This document shows positions 52,601 through 61,641 of a stretch of 64,000 nucleotides of DNA, piece by piece. Origin of the DNA: CAIKMD01 sp035552195 (lineage in GTDB: Bacteria > Pseudomonadota > Alphaproteobacteria > ATCC43930 > CGMCC-115725); contig DASZLU010000149.1 of assembly GCA_035552195.1 (NCBI GenBank), positions 1 through 64,000 of the forward strand, in the 5' to 3' direction. Positions within the stretch are counted from its first letter, which is position 1. Each line of letters opens with the position of its first letter. Both the position numbers and the translations under genes were made by a program. Below the pieces are notes generated by a model. The model searched no databases and had not been told where the DNA came from. It worked only from the letters and a program-made list of their open reading frames with translations.

Positions 52601-53109
52601 GCGATCCGACGATCGGCGAAGCGAAAGACGAATGGACGCCGCAGATCACTATCGGCACGCCGGTGCTGATCCCGGAGACCTACGTCGCCGATCTGCCGGT
52701 GCGTCTCGGCCTCTATCGCCGCATCGCGCAGCTCGTCGACCGTCGCGAAATCGATGCTTTCGCGGCTGAGTTGGTCGATCGCTTCGGGCCACGACCGACC
52801 GAGGTCGACAATCTCCTCGACATCATCGCGATCAAGCGCTTCTGCCGCGATGCTGGCGTCGAGAAGGTCGATGCAGGCGAGAAGGGCGCCTCGATCGCCT
52901 TCCGCGGCAACCGCTTCGCTAACCCCGCCGGCCTCGTCGACTTCCTGCAACAGAACGCCGCGACCGCGAAGCTGCGTCCGGATCAAAAGCTCGTCATCAT
53001 GCGCAACTGGGAGGACACGCGCGAGCGGCTGAAAGGCGTGACGGGGATCTTGGGGCATTTGGCCCGCATCGCGGCGGCACCGGCGCCGACGGCGGCGATG
53101 GTGAAGTAG
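49618..53109 (+). CDS. mfd: Mfd transcription-repair coupling factor
   Basis: An ATP-dependent translocase that removes stalled RNA polymerase at DNA lesions and recruits UvrA. At 1163 residues it is of normal length. Order: UvrB-homology region (about 15-330; REPGEYAVRGGIVDLYPSG), the CarD-like RNA polymerase interaction domain (about 478-550; GDLVVHAEHGVGRYDGL), RecG-like helicase (Walker A CGDVGFGKTEVALRAAF, IIDEEQHFGV, TATPIPRTLQ, YQLRGRIGRS) and the C-terminal TRCF domain. The ATG lies just beyond a family A repeat. Confidence 0.97.
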   Translation: MTNTDSFFQTRGKHEIASTPEGHDAFVIGGAVARGATKTLLHICRDDGRMARTLQALQFFYPDIEVITFPAWDCLPYDRVSPNAEITSRRIDALTKLTEAGEAPRIVLTTMNAALQRVPPRNAFADRVLRLAVRGSMPVERLISFLGRNGYSRADTVREPGEYAVRGGIVDLYPSGSAAPLRLDFFGDEIENVRMFDALSQRTTGPAEALVVKPVSEVLLDQTSISRFRSRYREQFGTAVNDDPLYEAVSAGHRYIGVEHWLPLFYETLETIFDYLPAAAVSLDHQSDGVRGDRLESIDDFYAARRDTGSVKGAVVYRPVEPKQLFLDAKEWGQILNMRAVVQLSPFGGSADAADGGAKPGMDFAAARADPSRNLFDIVQSQLKDEIAAGKRVLIAAYSAGSGERLGTLLKEHGAGETLSVPCWEDFRRLPPTALGLAVLAVEHGFRFEDTVLVTEQDMLGDRLSRPPRRRANYDQFVAEVATLQPGDLVVHAEHGVGRYDGLSTLDVGGAPHDCLRVIYSGDDKLFVPVENIEVLTRYGTEDANVALDKLGSVSWQSRKSRVKKRIKDIAEELIAVAAQRALKEGEPMAPAEGTYEEFAARFPFPETEDQDKAILDSFNDMASGKPMDRLICGDVGFGKTEVALRAAFVAAMSGTQVAVVVPTTLLARQHFRTFQARFAGLPLKVEQLSRLVNAKQAAQTKKDLAEGKLDIVVGTHSILAKGMAFKHLGLLIIDEEQHFGVTQKERLKQLKANVHVLTLTATPIPRTLQLALAGVREMSVIATPPVDRLAVRTFVLPYDPVVVREAVLRELHRGGQCFYVAPRIQDLDEVQAQLKELVPEAKIIVAHGQMAPTRLEEVMTAFDAREFDVLLSTNIIESGLDIPSANTMIVHRSDMFGLAQLYQLRGRIGRSKLRGYAYLTLPTGKMLTETAQRRLEVMQTLDTLGAGFTLASHDLDIRGAGNLLGQEQSGHVREVGIELYQHMLEEAVAAARSGDPTIGEAKDEWTPQITIGTPVLIPETYVADLPVRLGLYRRIAQLVDRREIDAFAAELVDRFGPRPTEVDNLLDIIAIKRFCRDAGVEKVDAGEKGASIAFRGNRFANPAGLVDFLQQNAATAKLRPDQKLVIMRNWEDTRERLKGVTGILGHLARIAAAPAPTAAMVK

Positions 53110-53164
53110 GCTAGCGCTTTTAGCTCTTTGTTCTTGGCTCTTCGTTCTTTCTCGCTTTCTTATT

Positions 53165-53218
53165 TTATTCGCTTCCCCCCGCGAAAGCGGGGCCCAATGA
53201 AAATTAGAAAGCGAATAA
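53165..53218. terminator. Nested inverted repeat between mfd and dsbA-like gene
   Basis: An outer dyad ttattcgctt (53165-53174) / aagcgaataa (53209-53218) encloses an inner hairpin ccccgc-gaaa-gcgggg (53177-53192). It lies between converging genes, so a bidirectional terminator is likely. The inner part resembles a family B repeat arm. Confidence 0.5.
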
Positions 53219-53252
53219 AGCGAGGAAGTGAATAAAAACAGGGAGGCGAAAA

Positions 53253-53903
53253 TCAGGAGCTAACCGCCGGCGCCGGTGCCCCGTTCAGCACCAGATCGAA
53301 TACCGGCAGGAAGAATTCCGGCTCTTGTGCGCCCGATATCGCGTATTGGCCGGCGAAGATGTAGCAGGGGACGGCGTTGACGCCGAGGCGGCGGGCATTG
53401 CGGTCTTCGGCGACGATCTCGTCGCGCTCGCTCTCGCCAGAGAGGAAGGCGCGCGTCTCGCGCTCGTCGAGCCCAGCGTCGCCGGCGATCTTGGCGAGAG
53501 TCGCGAGATCGCCGACATCGCGGCCCTGCAGGAAATAGCCTTCGAAGAGTCGTGTCACGATATCGTTGCCTGCGCCTTGCCTCGTGGCGTAGCGGATCAG
53601 GCGATGGGCGTTGCGCGTGTTCGGGCTGCGCTTGATCTTGTCGAACGCGAAATCGATACCGACCGTCGCACCGGCTTCGGCGATGGTCTGGTGGATGCGG
53701 CGCGAGTGGCCGCTGTCGCCGAATTTGGTGGCGATGTAATCGGCGCGCGCCATGCCTTCGGCGGGCATATCGGGGTTGAGCTGGAACGGTCGCCAGGTGA
53801 TCTCGGTCTCAATCTCGGGCCTCATCCCCAGCGCCTTTTCCAAGCGCCGCTTGCCGATGAAGCACCAGGGACACACGACGTCGGAGATGATGTCGATCTG
53901 CAT
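53253..53903 (-). CDS. DsbA-family oxidoreductase (FrnE-like)
   Basis: A 216-residue thioredoxin-fold protein with the CPWC active site near the N-terminus (SDVVCPWCFIGKRRLE) and the cis-Pro region near the C-terminus (LGVNAVPCYIFAG). There is no signal peptide, so unlike true DsbA it acts in the cytosol, as FrnE and related 2-hydroxychromene-2-carboxylate-isomerase-like proteins do. ATG 53903 is the natural start; a longer upstream extension overlaps the divergent SDR gene. Confidence 0.88.
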   Translation of the reverse strand: MQIDIISDVVCPWCFIGKRRLEKALGMRPEIETEITWRPFQLNPDMPAEGMARADYIATKFGDSGHSRRIHQTIAEAGATVGIDFAFDKIKRSPNTRNAHRLIRYATRQGAGNDIVTRLFEGYFLQGRDVGDLATLAKIAGDAGLDERETRAFLSGESERDEIVAEDRNARRLGVNAVPCYIFAGQYAISGAQEPEFFLPVFDLVLNGAPAPAVSS

Positions 53904-53949
53904 GGCGCCAGTATAGCGCATGGCCGGAGTGCCGCGTAGGATGGCGCGC

Positions 53950-54714
53950 ATGGCCGATTTCGCCTTGGACGGAAAGATCGCGTTGGTGACCGGCGCCTCG
54001 CGCGGGCTTGGCCGGCACTTCGCCGGCGTATTGGCGCACGCCGGTGCCGCGGTCGCGCTTGCTGCGCGCAACGAGGCGTTGCTGGCCGAGGCGAAACGCG
54101 AGATCGAAGCCGCTGGCGGCCGCGCCGCATCGGTGCTGCTCGATGTCGCCGACGGCAAGAGCGTCAAAGCCTGCGTTGCCGCGGTCGAGCAAGCGCTTGG
54201 GCCGATCGATATCCTCGTCAACAATGCGGGCATCGCGGTGTCGAAGCCGCTCTTGGAGCATAACGAAGAAGACTGGGATCGCGTCCTCGATACCAATCTC
54301 AAAGGCGCGTGGTTGATGTCGCGCGAGCTGGCATCGCGCTGGCTCGAGCTGAAGCACGCCGGGCGCATCATCAATATCTCATCGTTGCTGGCGCTGCGCA
54401 CGAGCCGCAGCGTGCCGAGCTATACCGCGGCCAAGGCCGGGCTCGATCATCTGACTCGCACCATGGCGGTCGAGCTTGGGCGTTTTGGGATTACCGTGAA
54501 TGCGATCGCGCCGGGCTATGTCGAGACCGACATGAATCGCGATTTCCTACAGAGCAACACCGGCAAGGCGCTGATCGCGCGCATTCCGGCCGGCCGCGCC
54601 GGCGCGCCCGATGATCTCGACGGCGCGCTGTTGCTGCTCGCTTCGCCGGCCGGCGCTTATCTCAACGGCGTCGTCCTGCCGGTCGACGGCGGCCACGCGG
54701 TGAGCGTCGTTTAA
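53950..54714 (+). CDS. Short-chain dehydrogenase/reductase (SDR)
   Basis: A classical SDR of 254 residues: cofactor motif TGASRGLG, NNAG, catalytic Ser in NISSLLAL and the YTAAK catalytic Tyr-Lys, followed by the PGYVETDM segment. An NAD(P)-dependent alcohol or ketone reaction is expected; substrate unknown. ATG 53950 (MADFALDG) has an AGGA about 10 nt upstream; 53941 and 53920 are alternatives. Its stop overlaps that of the response-regulator gene by 4 bp. Confidence 0.9.
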   Translation: MADFALDGKIALVTGASRGLGRHFAGVLAHAGAAVALAARNEALLAEAKREIEAAGGRAASVLLDVADGKSVKACVAAVEQALGPIDILVNNAGIAVSKPLLEHNEEDWDRVLDTNLKGAWLMSRELASRWLELKHAGRIINISSLLALRTSRSVPSYTAAKAGLDHLTRTMAVELGRFGITVNAIAPGYVETDMNRDFLQSNTGKALIARIPAGRAGAPDDLDGALLLLASPAGAYLNGVVLPVDGGHAVSVV

Positions 54715-55082
54715 GCGGCTTCGAGGCAGCTTCTGATCCGGCCCAACAGGTCGTCGGGATCGAAAGGCTTCGGCAGGGCGTCGACCGCGCCCAGCTTGCG
54801 CGCGATCTGCAGGAAGTCGGTATTGCCGATACGGCCGCCGCCCGAGATCGCGATGATCTTGGTGCCCGGGAATTCGGCGAGAAGCTGGCGGATCGTACCG
54901 ATCCCTTCCTGTTGCGGCATGATGATGTCGGAGATGACGAGATCGGGCATCTCCTTGCGGAACTGATTGATGCCCTCGAGACCGTCATTCGCCGTGACGA
55001 CGGTGTAACCCGCTGTCTGGAGAATCCGCATCATGGTGTTGCGGACGATCGCGTTGTCCTCAATGACCAATATCTTCTTCAT
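54711..55082 (-). CDS. Single-domain response regulator (CheY-like receiver)
   Basis: A 123-residue stand-alone receiver domain without an output domain. The acidic pair is IEDN near the N-terminus, the phosphorylated Asp is Asp52 (VISDIIMP), the Ser/Thr is in IAISGGG and the Lys in PKPFDPDDL. ATG 55082 has a gaggga site. It is 47 bp downstream of a large sensor kinase on the same strand, its probable partner; lacking a DNA-binding domain it must work by protein interaction or phosphorelay. Confidence 0.92.
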   Translation of the reverse strand: MKKILVIEDNAIVRNTMMRILQTAGYTVVTANDGLEGINQFRKEMPDLVISDIIMPQQEGIGTIRQLLAEFPGTKIIAISGGGRIGNTDFLQIARKLGAVDALPKPFDPDDLLGRIRSCLEAA

Positions 55083-55129
55083 GACGAAAACTCTTCCCTC
55101 GTAAAAGCTATTTACGCCGCGTTCCCTCG

Positions 55130-58100
55130 TCACGCGACGGCGGCAATATCCATATCTTCGTCGACACTCTTCACCGGCAACGTGATGGTGAATTCCGTTC
55201 CTTCGCCAGGTACGCTCTTCACGTCGATCGTGCCGCCGAGGCTGGTCACGATGCCATGCACCACCGAAAGCCCGAGGCCCGTGCCTTCGCCCACCGATTT
55301 GGTGGTGAAGAACGGCTCGAACATGCGATGCACGATCTCGGGGCTCATGCCGCAGCCGGTATCGGCGACTTTGAGCCGGATCATGCGCGATATCTCGGGC
55401 TCGCTGGTAGGTTCTTCAAGCGTAACGGTGACACGGCCGAAATTGTTGCCGATGGCGTGAGCGCCATTGGTGACGAGATTGACCACGATCTGCTGCAATT
55501 GCGTGCCGTCGGCGGAAATCGGCGCGATCGGCGCGATGTTCTCGACGATTTCGATCGTGCTTGGCACGCTGGCGCGCAGCATCTGCAGCGCTTCCCGCAT
55601 CCGCAGCGCGACGTCGGTCGGCGCCGCGAGCATTTCCTGCTTGCGGCTGAAGGCGAGGATCTGGCGCACCAGATCGCGCGCCTGGAGACTGGCTTGATGG
55701 ATGGTCTCAAGGTCGATGCGCGCCGGCGCGTCCTCGGGGATTTCCTGCATCGCGAGCTTGGATAGCGCCTGGATCGGCACCAGCGTGTTGTTGAGATCGT
55801 GTGCGATGCCGCCGGCGAGCGTGCCGAGCGCGGTGAGCTTCTCGGAATGGCGCAGCTGCATCTCTAGCTCGGTCTGACGTTGGCTCGCCAACTCCTTGTC
55901 GGTGATGTCCATCATCGCGATCGAGATGTAGATCGGCTGCCCGGCCTCGTCATAGATAACGTCAGCTTGCGACTGGAGCATGCGCTGATCACCGTTGGGA
56001 CGGACGATGCGGAAGCGCATGCTGCTGTTGACGTGCTCCTGGTGGCGGCGGCGCAGCACGTCGATCACCAGCGAGCGGTCCTCGGGATGAACGAAGTCGA
56101 GCAGCTTCTCGGCGCTCGGCGTGTAGGTCGCCGGATCGACGCCGAAGATGCGATAGGTTTCGTCCGACCAGATGACCTCGCTGGTGCGAAGATTGCGCTC
56201 GACCGCGCCGATATGCGCGATCTGCTGCGTGCGGTGGAGTCGCGTTTGGCTGTCGTGCAGCGATTGCTGCACTTCTTTCATGCGGGTGATATCGACACGC
56301 AGCCCGGCGAGGCCACCGCCCGACATCGGACGCTCGGCAACCAGGATCCAGCGGCCACTGCACGTCTGGACCTCATGCGGTTCGCTGGACGAGCGCCGCC
56401 GGTGTAGCATCTGCGCGATCCAATCCTCATCTCTGCCGTTGTTTTTCGGCCGGTAGCCGCGCGCCAGCCGCGCGTGCAACAGATCGGCGTATTGAACGCC
56501 CGGCACTATGAGATCGGCGATTTCGGGATAGAGCCGGCGGTAACCCTCATTACAGATCACCAGTCGATCGTTCGCGTCGTAGATGACAAAGCCCTCGGAG
56601 ATGCTCTCGATCGCATCGCGCAGCAAAACTTCGAGTTCGCGCTGGCGCTGCTCGGCGGCGTGACGCTCGGTGATGTCGGTGAAAGTAGCGATCAACGCGA
56701 TAGCCTGGTCTTCGTCGTCGCACAGCACGTCGGATTCGCGGCGGAGCCAGCGCTCGGTGCCGTCGGAAAGAACCGCGCGATATTCGAGCGGCGGTGTCGC
56801 CTGGCCGTGGGTGCCCGCATCGAGCGCCGCCGCGAGCTTGCCGCGATCGTCGGGATGCGCCAGCGCGAGGAAGCCCTCAGGGGCGGTCGGGAAGGTCTCG
56901 CGCGAAACGCCGAAAAGGCGGAACATTTCCTCCGACCATTCGACCTTCCCGGTGGCGAGATCGCGCATAATGCTTCCGGTCTTGGCGACCCGCTGCGCGC
57001 GCGCGAGCGCCGCCTGACTCCCGCGCAGCGAATCCTGCGCCGTCTTGAGCTCGGTGATGTCCTGGAATGTGCTGAGACGCCCGATCGGCTTGCCGTCGGC
57101 ATCGCGCATAATCTCCGCTTCGCGATGAACCCAGCGGACGGCGTCGTCGGAGCGCACGAGGCGGTATTCGAGCGGCGGAATGGCGTTGCCCTCCCGGCCG
57201 AGGACGAGCGATTCATCCACCAGTGCGCGATCGTCCGGATGGACGAGCGCGAGGAAGGCGTCGGGATTGGGCACGAATGAGTCGGGATCCAAGCCGGTGA
57301 TGCGGTACATCTGCTCGGACCATTGGCTCTTGCGGTTGCGGTAGTCGTGGACGGCACAACCGACATTCGCGACGCGCTGGGCCCGGCTCAGCATCGCTTC
57401 CTTCTCGCGCAGCGACACTCGGGTCGCGTTGAGCTCGGTGATGTCCTGGAAGATCGCGAGCCAGCCGATTACCGCACCGTCTGCGTCGTGCCACGGCGCC
57501 CCTTCGCTGTATAGCCAGCGCACGGCGCCATCGGGGCGGATGATGCGATATTCATAGGCGCGGCCGGTCACGTCCTCATTGCTTCGCTTGATCGCGTCTT
57601 CGGCGATCGCGCGGTCCTCGGGATGGACGAGGGCGAGGAAGTCCGGCGCCGCCAGCGCACCGTTGCTGGGATCGACCCCGAATATCCGGAACATCTCGTC
57701 GGACCAGTTGAGCGTGTTGTCGGACAGGTTGCGTACCGCGGTGCCGAGCTTCGCGACGTGCTGTGCGCGGCTAAGGATCGCTTCCTTCTCGCGGAGCGTA
57801 TTCTGGGCCGTCTTCACCGCCGTGACATCGACCCTGAGGCCGGCGGTTCCGCCGCTGCTGGTGCGCCGCTCGGAGATGAGCACCCAGCGGCCGTCTTCGA
57901 TCTGCGTCTCCACCGGCTCGCCGGGCGCGCGATGCTGGGCCAAGCGCCGCGCCAGCCACTCTTCCCGACCGTCAAGGCGCCGGTTGGCCGCCGAGCGCAG
58001 AATGTCCTCATAGCGTGCGCCTGGCTTCAGCAGTTCCGTCGCGTTCGGATAGAGGCGACGGAAGGCTTCGTTGCAAAGGACGAGACGATCGTCCTTATCG

Positions 58101-60439
58101 TAAAGGACGAAGCCTTCCGAGATGCTTTCGATTGCGTCGCGCAGCAGGATCTCGAGCTCGCGATGGCGCAGATCGGCCTCGCGTTTCTCGGTGATGTCCT
58201 TGTAGGTCGTGAGCCGTATGGTCGGCGTGCCGCCGTCGCCCCAGAAATCGGCCTCACGGTGAACCCAGCGGATCGTGCTGTCGGGACGGACAATGCGGAA
58301 CTCGCAGGGAGGGTCGGCCTGCGCTTGGGCGCCCTGGCTGATCAGCGCCTCGACCTGCGCCCGATCCTCGGGATGGATGAGAGCAAGAAAATTCTCGGTC
58401 CGGGCCTCGAACGTGGCGCGTTCGACACCGAAGATGCGATAGATCTCGTCGGACCATTCGGTTTTTTTGGTCACGAGATTGTGTACGACACTGCCGGTGC
58501 CGGACAACTTCTGCGCTCGGTTGAGCATTAACTGGCTTTCGCGCAGCGAATCCTGCGCCTGCTTGAGCGCGGTGATATCGATGCGCAGGCCGGCGATGCT
58601 GCCGTCCGACATGCGGCGCTCGGAGCGCAGCACCCAGCGGCCGTCGCTGAGCCGTGTCTCTTCCGGCTCGCCCGGCTCGCGATGCTTGCGCAGCCGCTCG
58701 GCCAGCCATGCCTCCTCGCGGCCCTTAGCTTCGGGATAGCGACCGGCGGCGAGTGCCGCGCGCATCGAATCCTCGTAGCGCGAGCCCACGACCATGCGGT
58801 CGGCGTTCTCGGGATACATCTTGCGATAGGCGTCGTTCCAGACGACAAGCCGGTCATCCTTGTCGTAGATAACAAAGCCTTCGGCGATATTTTCGACGGC
58901 GTCGCGCAATCGCGTGTCGGCGCGCAACGCGCGCTCGCGGGTCTCGATCAATTCCGTCTCGTCGCTGACCGTGCCGCGGTAGCCGAGGAACGAGCCGTCA
59001 TCGGCGAAGATCGGCTTGCCGCTGACGCAGACGTGGAAACGGCCGTCGGGCAGATTGAGCGCGAACCGGAATTGGCGGAACGGTTGACGCGCATCGAGCA
59101 CCGCTTTGTGCTCGCGCCATACCGCGTCGGTTTCGGGATCGGCACCGGCTTGAGCCCACCGGGTTTTGCCGATCAGGCTGACCTTGGGCTGGTGCGCCCC
59201 GGCGATCAGGGTGAAGCGATGCTCGGCATCGGTCTCCCAAATCCAATCGCTGCCGACCTCCGCGATGTCGCGAAAGCGCGCCTCGCTCTGCTGGGCATCG
59301 CGCATCGCCGCTTCGGCGTTCATGCGTGCCTTTTCGATATCCTCACGCGCCTCGACCTCGCGATCGGCGCGCGCTCGTTCTTCGATGATCTGCGCCTGGC
59401 TTTGCAGTTGGCGCATCACCATCCACAGTGCGACGCCGACGAGTATGAGCAACGCGCCGCCACCGAGACCGGTCGCGAGGAATTCGTCGTTCCACGGCGC
59501 GAGCATGGCCGAAGCCGATTGCCGCACTTCGACGGCGAGGGGAAGATTTTCCAGCCGGCGTCGCGCGATCGCGATCGCGTTGCCGCTCGGATCTTGGCCC
59601 CAATAGGAGAGAAGCCCGTTGCTCGGCACCGGACGGTTGAAATCGGGTGGGGCAGCATCGATCGCGGTACCGGAGTCGACCGGCGAGCGTGCCAGCAGGA
59701 GACCGTCGGTACGCCATAGCGCCATTGACTTGCCGTCGCCGACGAGTGCGTCGAGGTAGTTGCTGTAGAGGTCCTGGAAATAGTCGGCGTGAACCGCGCC
59801 GAGGACGATGCCGACGAAGGCTCCATTGGGCGCGTTGAGGCGCTTGCCGATATAGATCACCAATTTGCCGTCGCTGCCCTTCAGCGGCGGACTGATGTAA
59901 GCGGAGATCTCCGGATGATCGCGCAGCCGCGCGAAATACTCGCGATCCGACACATTTGTCTGCTGGTTCACCGGATAGCTGCGGGTCCGATTGACGATAT
60001 CGCCTTCAGAGGTCGCGATCGCTAGGGCAACGAGTTGCGGAACGCTGGCCATCTTGGCGCGGAGGAGGCGGAAGGTTCCTTCATCGCTGGTCGCCTTGCG
60101 CAGGGCGGCAGCCGTGTCCACGTTCTCGGCCTGAAGGTCGGCGGAAATACCATCGAGCGTGATGCTGACGTTCTCGAAGGCGCGTTCGCTCAGCGCCGTG
60201 GCGAGAAGGTCGAGCGAGGCGACGTCCGTAAGCCCATCGTCGAGTTGGGCTTGCTCCAGGCGCCAGAGCATAATTCCGGTGAGGCTGACGATCACGACCG
60301 CGACAATCATCGCACCGCCGAGGAGGCGACGGATCAGCCGCCGGCGGTCCCGCTCCACCCTGCTAGGCAGTTGCGAGCCAGCTTGCGTGTTCACCGTAGG
60401 CGAAGTCTTGCCCGAGCCGCTGGAAGCGGATGAATCCAC
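55130..60439 (-). CDS. Membrane sensor histidine kinase with nine PAS domains
   Basis: A 1769-residue kinase. TM1 is at about 35-60 and TM2 at about 320-342, flanking a periplasmic Cache-like sensor (VSDREYFARLRDHPEISAYIS region). Nine cytosolic PAS segments start near residues 400, 514, 639, 770, 894, 1019, 1147, 1274 and 1400. Two kinds recur: one with 'EGFVxYDxxDRLV' (514, 770, 1274) and one with 'RAQxxxxxG...WSxExxRIFG' (639, 894, 1019, 1147, 1400). The kinase core has His1547 in the H-box (GGIAHDLNNTL), the N-box NLVTNGAHAI, DTGCGM, FFTTK and GEGTGLGLS. The start is GTG 60439 with a gaggga site. Confidence 0.93.
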   Translation of the reverse strand: MDSSASSGSGKTSPTVNTQAGSQLPSRVERDRRRLIRRLLGGAMIVAVVIVSLTGIMLWRLEQAQLDDGLTDVASLDLLATALSERAFENVSITLDGISADLQAENVDTAAALRKATSDEGTFRLLRAKMASVPQLVALAIATSEGDIVNRTRSYPVNQQTNVSDREYFARLRDHPEISAYISPPLKGSDGKLVIYIGKRLNAPNGAFVGIVLGAVHADYFQDLYSNYLDALVGDGKSMALWRTDGLLLARSPVDSGTAIDAAPPDFNRPVPSNGLLSYWGQDPSGNAIAIARRRLENLPLAVEVRQSASAMLAPWNDEFLATGLGGGALLILVGVALWMVMRQLQSQAQIIEERARADREVEAREDIEKARMNAEAAMRDAQQSEARFRDIAEVGSDWIWETDAEHRFTLIAGAHQPKVSLIGKTRWAQAGADPETDAVWREHKAVLDARQPFRQFRFALNLPDGRFHVCVSGKPIFADDGSFLGYRGTVSDETELIETRERALRADTRLRDAVENIAEGFVIYDKDDRLVVWNDAYRKMYPENADRMVVGSRYEDSMRAALAAGRYPEAKGREEAWLAERLRKHREPGEPEETRLSDGRWVLRSERRMSDGSIAGLRIDITALKQAQDSLRESQLMLNRAQKLSGTGSVVHNLVTKKTEWSDEIYRIFGVERATFEARTENFLALIHPEDRAQVEALISQGAQAQADPPCEFRIVRPDSTIRWVHREADFWGDGGTPTIRLTTYKDITEKREADLRHRELEILLRDAIESISEGFVLYDKDDRLVLCNEAFRRLYPNATELLKPGARYEDILRSAANRRLDGREEWLARRLAQHRAPGEPVETQIEDGRWVLISERRTSSGGTAGLRVDVTAVKTAQNTLREKEAILSRAQHVAKLGTAVRNLSDNTLNWSDEMFRIFGVDPSNGALAAPDFLALVHPEDRAIAEDAIKRSNEDVTGRAYEYRIIRPDGAVRWLYSEGAPWHDADGAVIGWLAIFQDITELNATRVSLREKEAMLSRAQRVANVGCAVHDYRNRKSQWSEQMYRITGLDPDSFVPNPDAFLALVHPDDRALVDESLVLGREGNAIPPLEYRLVRSDDAVRWVHREAEIMRDADGKPIGRLSTFQDITELKTAQDSLRGSQAALARAQRVAKTGSIMRDLATGKVEWSEEMFRLFGVSRETFPTAPEGFLALAHPDDRGKLAAALDAGTHGQATPPLEYRAVLSDGTERWLRRESDVLCDDEDQAIALIATFTDITERHAAEQRQRELEVLLRDAIESISEGFVIYDANDRLVICNEGYRRLYPEIADLIVPGVQYADLLHARLARGYRPKNNGRDEDWIAQMLHRRRSSSEPHEVQTCSGRWILVAERPMSGGGLAGLRVDITRMKEVQQSLHDSQTRLHRTQQIAHIGAVERNLRTSEVIWSDETYRIFGVDPATYTPSAEKLLDFVHPEDRSLVIDVLRRRHQEHVNSSMRFRIVRPNGDQRMLQSQADVIYDEAGQPIYISIAMMDITDKELASQRQTELEMQLRHSEKLTALGTLAGGIAHDLNNTLVPIQALSKLAMQEIPEDAPARIDLETIHQASLQARDLVRQILAFSRKQEMLAAPTDVALRMREALQMLRASVPSTIEIVENIAPIAPISADGTQLQQIVVNLVTNGAHAIGNNFGRVTVTLEEPTSEPEISRMIRLKVADTGCGMSPEIVHRMFEPFFTTKSVGEGTGLGLSVVHGIVTSLGGTIDVKSVPGEGTEFTITLPVKSVDEDMDIAAVA

Positions 60440-60583
60440 GACGACATCCCTCTCGGGGGCAGGAGCCCCCGCAGTGGGATTTATGGCATTTGCAAACTAA
60501 CACTTTGCTAACCCAGTGAGCCGCGGGCGGATTCAAAGGACACGCGAGGGCCCTCAACGGGCCGATCCGCAGCGGGAGCGGGC

Positions 60584-61504
60584 CTAAACCTCCCAGAAGG
60601 GGGCGGCCTTGCGCAGTTGTTTGGCGACGCGGGGGAAGCGGTCGCGTCGTCCCTTCACCTCGTAGGCGAGCCAGCCCGAGACCAATCCTTGGGCGCGCGA
60701 AGAGAGCGGCAGCTCGATCAGCCGGTCGCGGGCGACCAACGCGTCGTTCAGGTGGCCCAGCACGTCCTGGACGGCGATCAGTCGGTCGAGATAGGCGTCG
60801 GCTGCTTTAGGCTCGAAAAGATTTCCAAACATTTCAGTTTGATATCGGATTTTCTTCGCCTGGATCCGCAGCCGGTGGAAATCTTCCTGGTCGGCGATAT
60901 CGACCTTCTTCAGGCGCTTGCGCAGCCGGCGATGGCGTTTCGCCAGCAATCCGCTCGCGAAACCAACGAGATCCTTCTGCCAATCGAGCTCGAAAGCGCC
61001 CGTCGGGCGCTGCAGCCACTCAGCCTCCTCGATCGCGGTGGCGATATCCTCGACCTGGCGCCGCAAGCTGCCGGTATCGGGCAAGGCGCGCTTGCGCGCT
61101 TCGCGCGCCGTCGCCTCGAGTTCGACGACCGACGGCTCGTCGGGCAGAGACTCGGCCAAGGGTTGCACCGTGTCGGCGATGAACACGTCCCATTCGCGTA
61201 GCCGGCTATAGATGCGGCCGAGGCTGCCGAGACGCCGGTTGAGGCCGCGGCGTTCGTCCTCGGGCAGGACGGTGCTGAACGCGCTAAGGACCGAGCGCAA
61301 CCGGCGCAAGCCGATGCGGAAGCGATGGATCGATTCTGGGCGGTCTGACGCGCTGCGCTGCCCAGCCCCTCTCAGGCTACGCAATCCGCTCGCGATCATG
61401 ACTTGCAGCCCGGTCCCGACCGTCGAATCGGGTGTCAGCACGGGATAGGCTGTGTGCCCGATCTGAATGACGGATTCGGCATTACGCCGGACCGCCTCGG
61501 TCAT
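60584..61504 (-). CDS. CHAD domain protein
   Basis: A 306-residue protein built of the conserved-histidine alpha-helical domain: SIHRFRIGLRRLRSVLSAF near the start, then DFHRLRIQAKKIRYQTEMF and DVLGHLNDALVARDRL. CHAD domains bind polyphosphate and localise to polyphosphate granules. ATG 61504 has a ggagg site. It lies upstream of the PAS kinase on the same strand, but 144 bp separate them, so joint regulation is not shown. Confidence 0.9.
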   Translation of the reverse strand: MTEAVRRNAESVIQIGHTAYPVLTPDSTVGTGLQVMIASGLRSLRGAGQRSASDRPESIHRFRIGLRRLRSVLSAFSTVLPEDERRGLNRRLGSLGRIYSRLREWDVFIADTVQPLAESLPDEPSVVELEATAREARKRALPDTGSLRRQVEDIATAIEEAEWLQRPTGAFELDWQKDLVGFASGLLAKRHRRLRKRLKKVDIADQEDFHRLRIQAKKIRYQTEMFGNLFEPKAADAYLDRLIAVQDVLGHLNDALVARDRLIELPLSSRAQGLVSGWLAYEVKGRRDRFPRVAKQLRKAAPFWEV

Positions 61505-61641
61505 CTTGTGAATGCCTCCAGGCTCGGGCAATTGTATTGAAGTCCCGTGACAAGCAAAAGCCAGTTATGGCGAAATCCTGTGGATAGAATTTCCGGCCCC
61601 GCAGGATCAATCGGTTAGGGGTCTTTTTTCGGAGTGCACGC

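Noticed and set aside
50650..53058. An 802-codon open frame on the minus strand opposite mfd
   Set aside because: Antisense to a secure gene and without recognisable domains.
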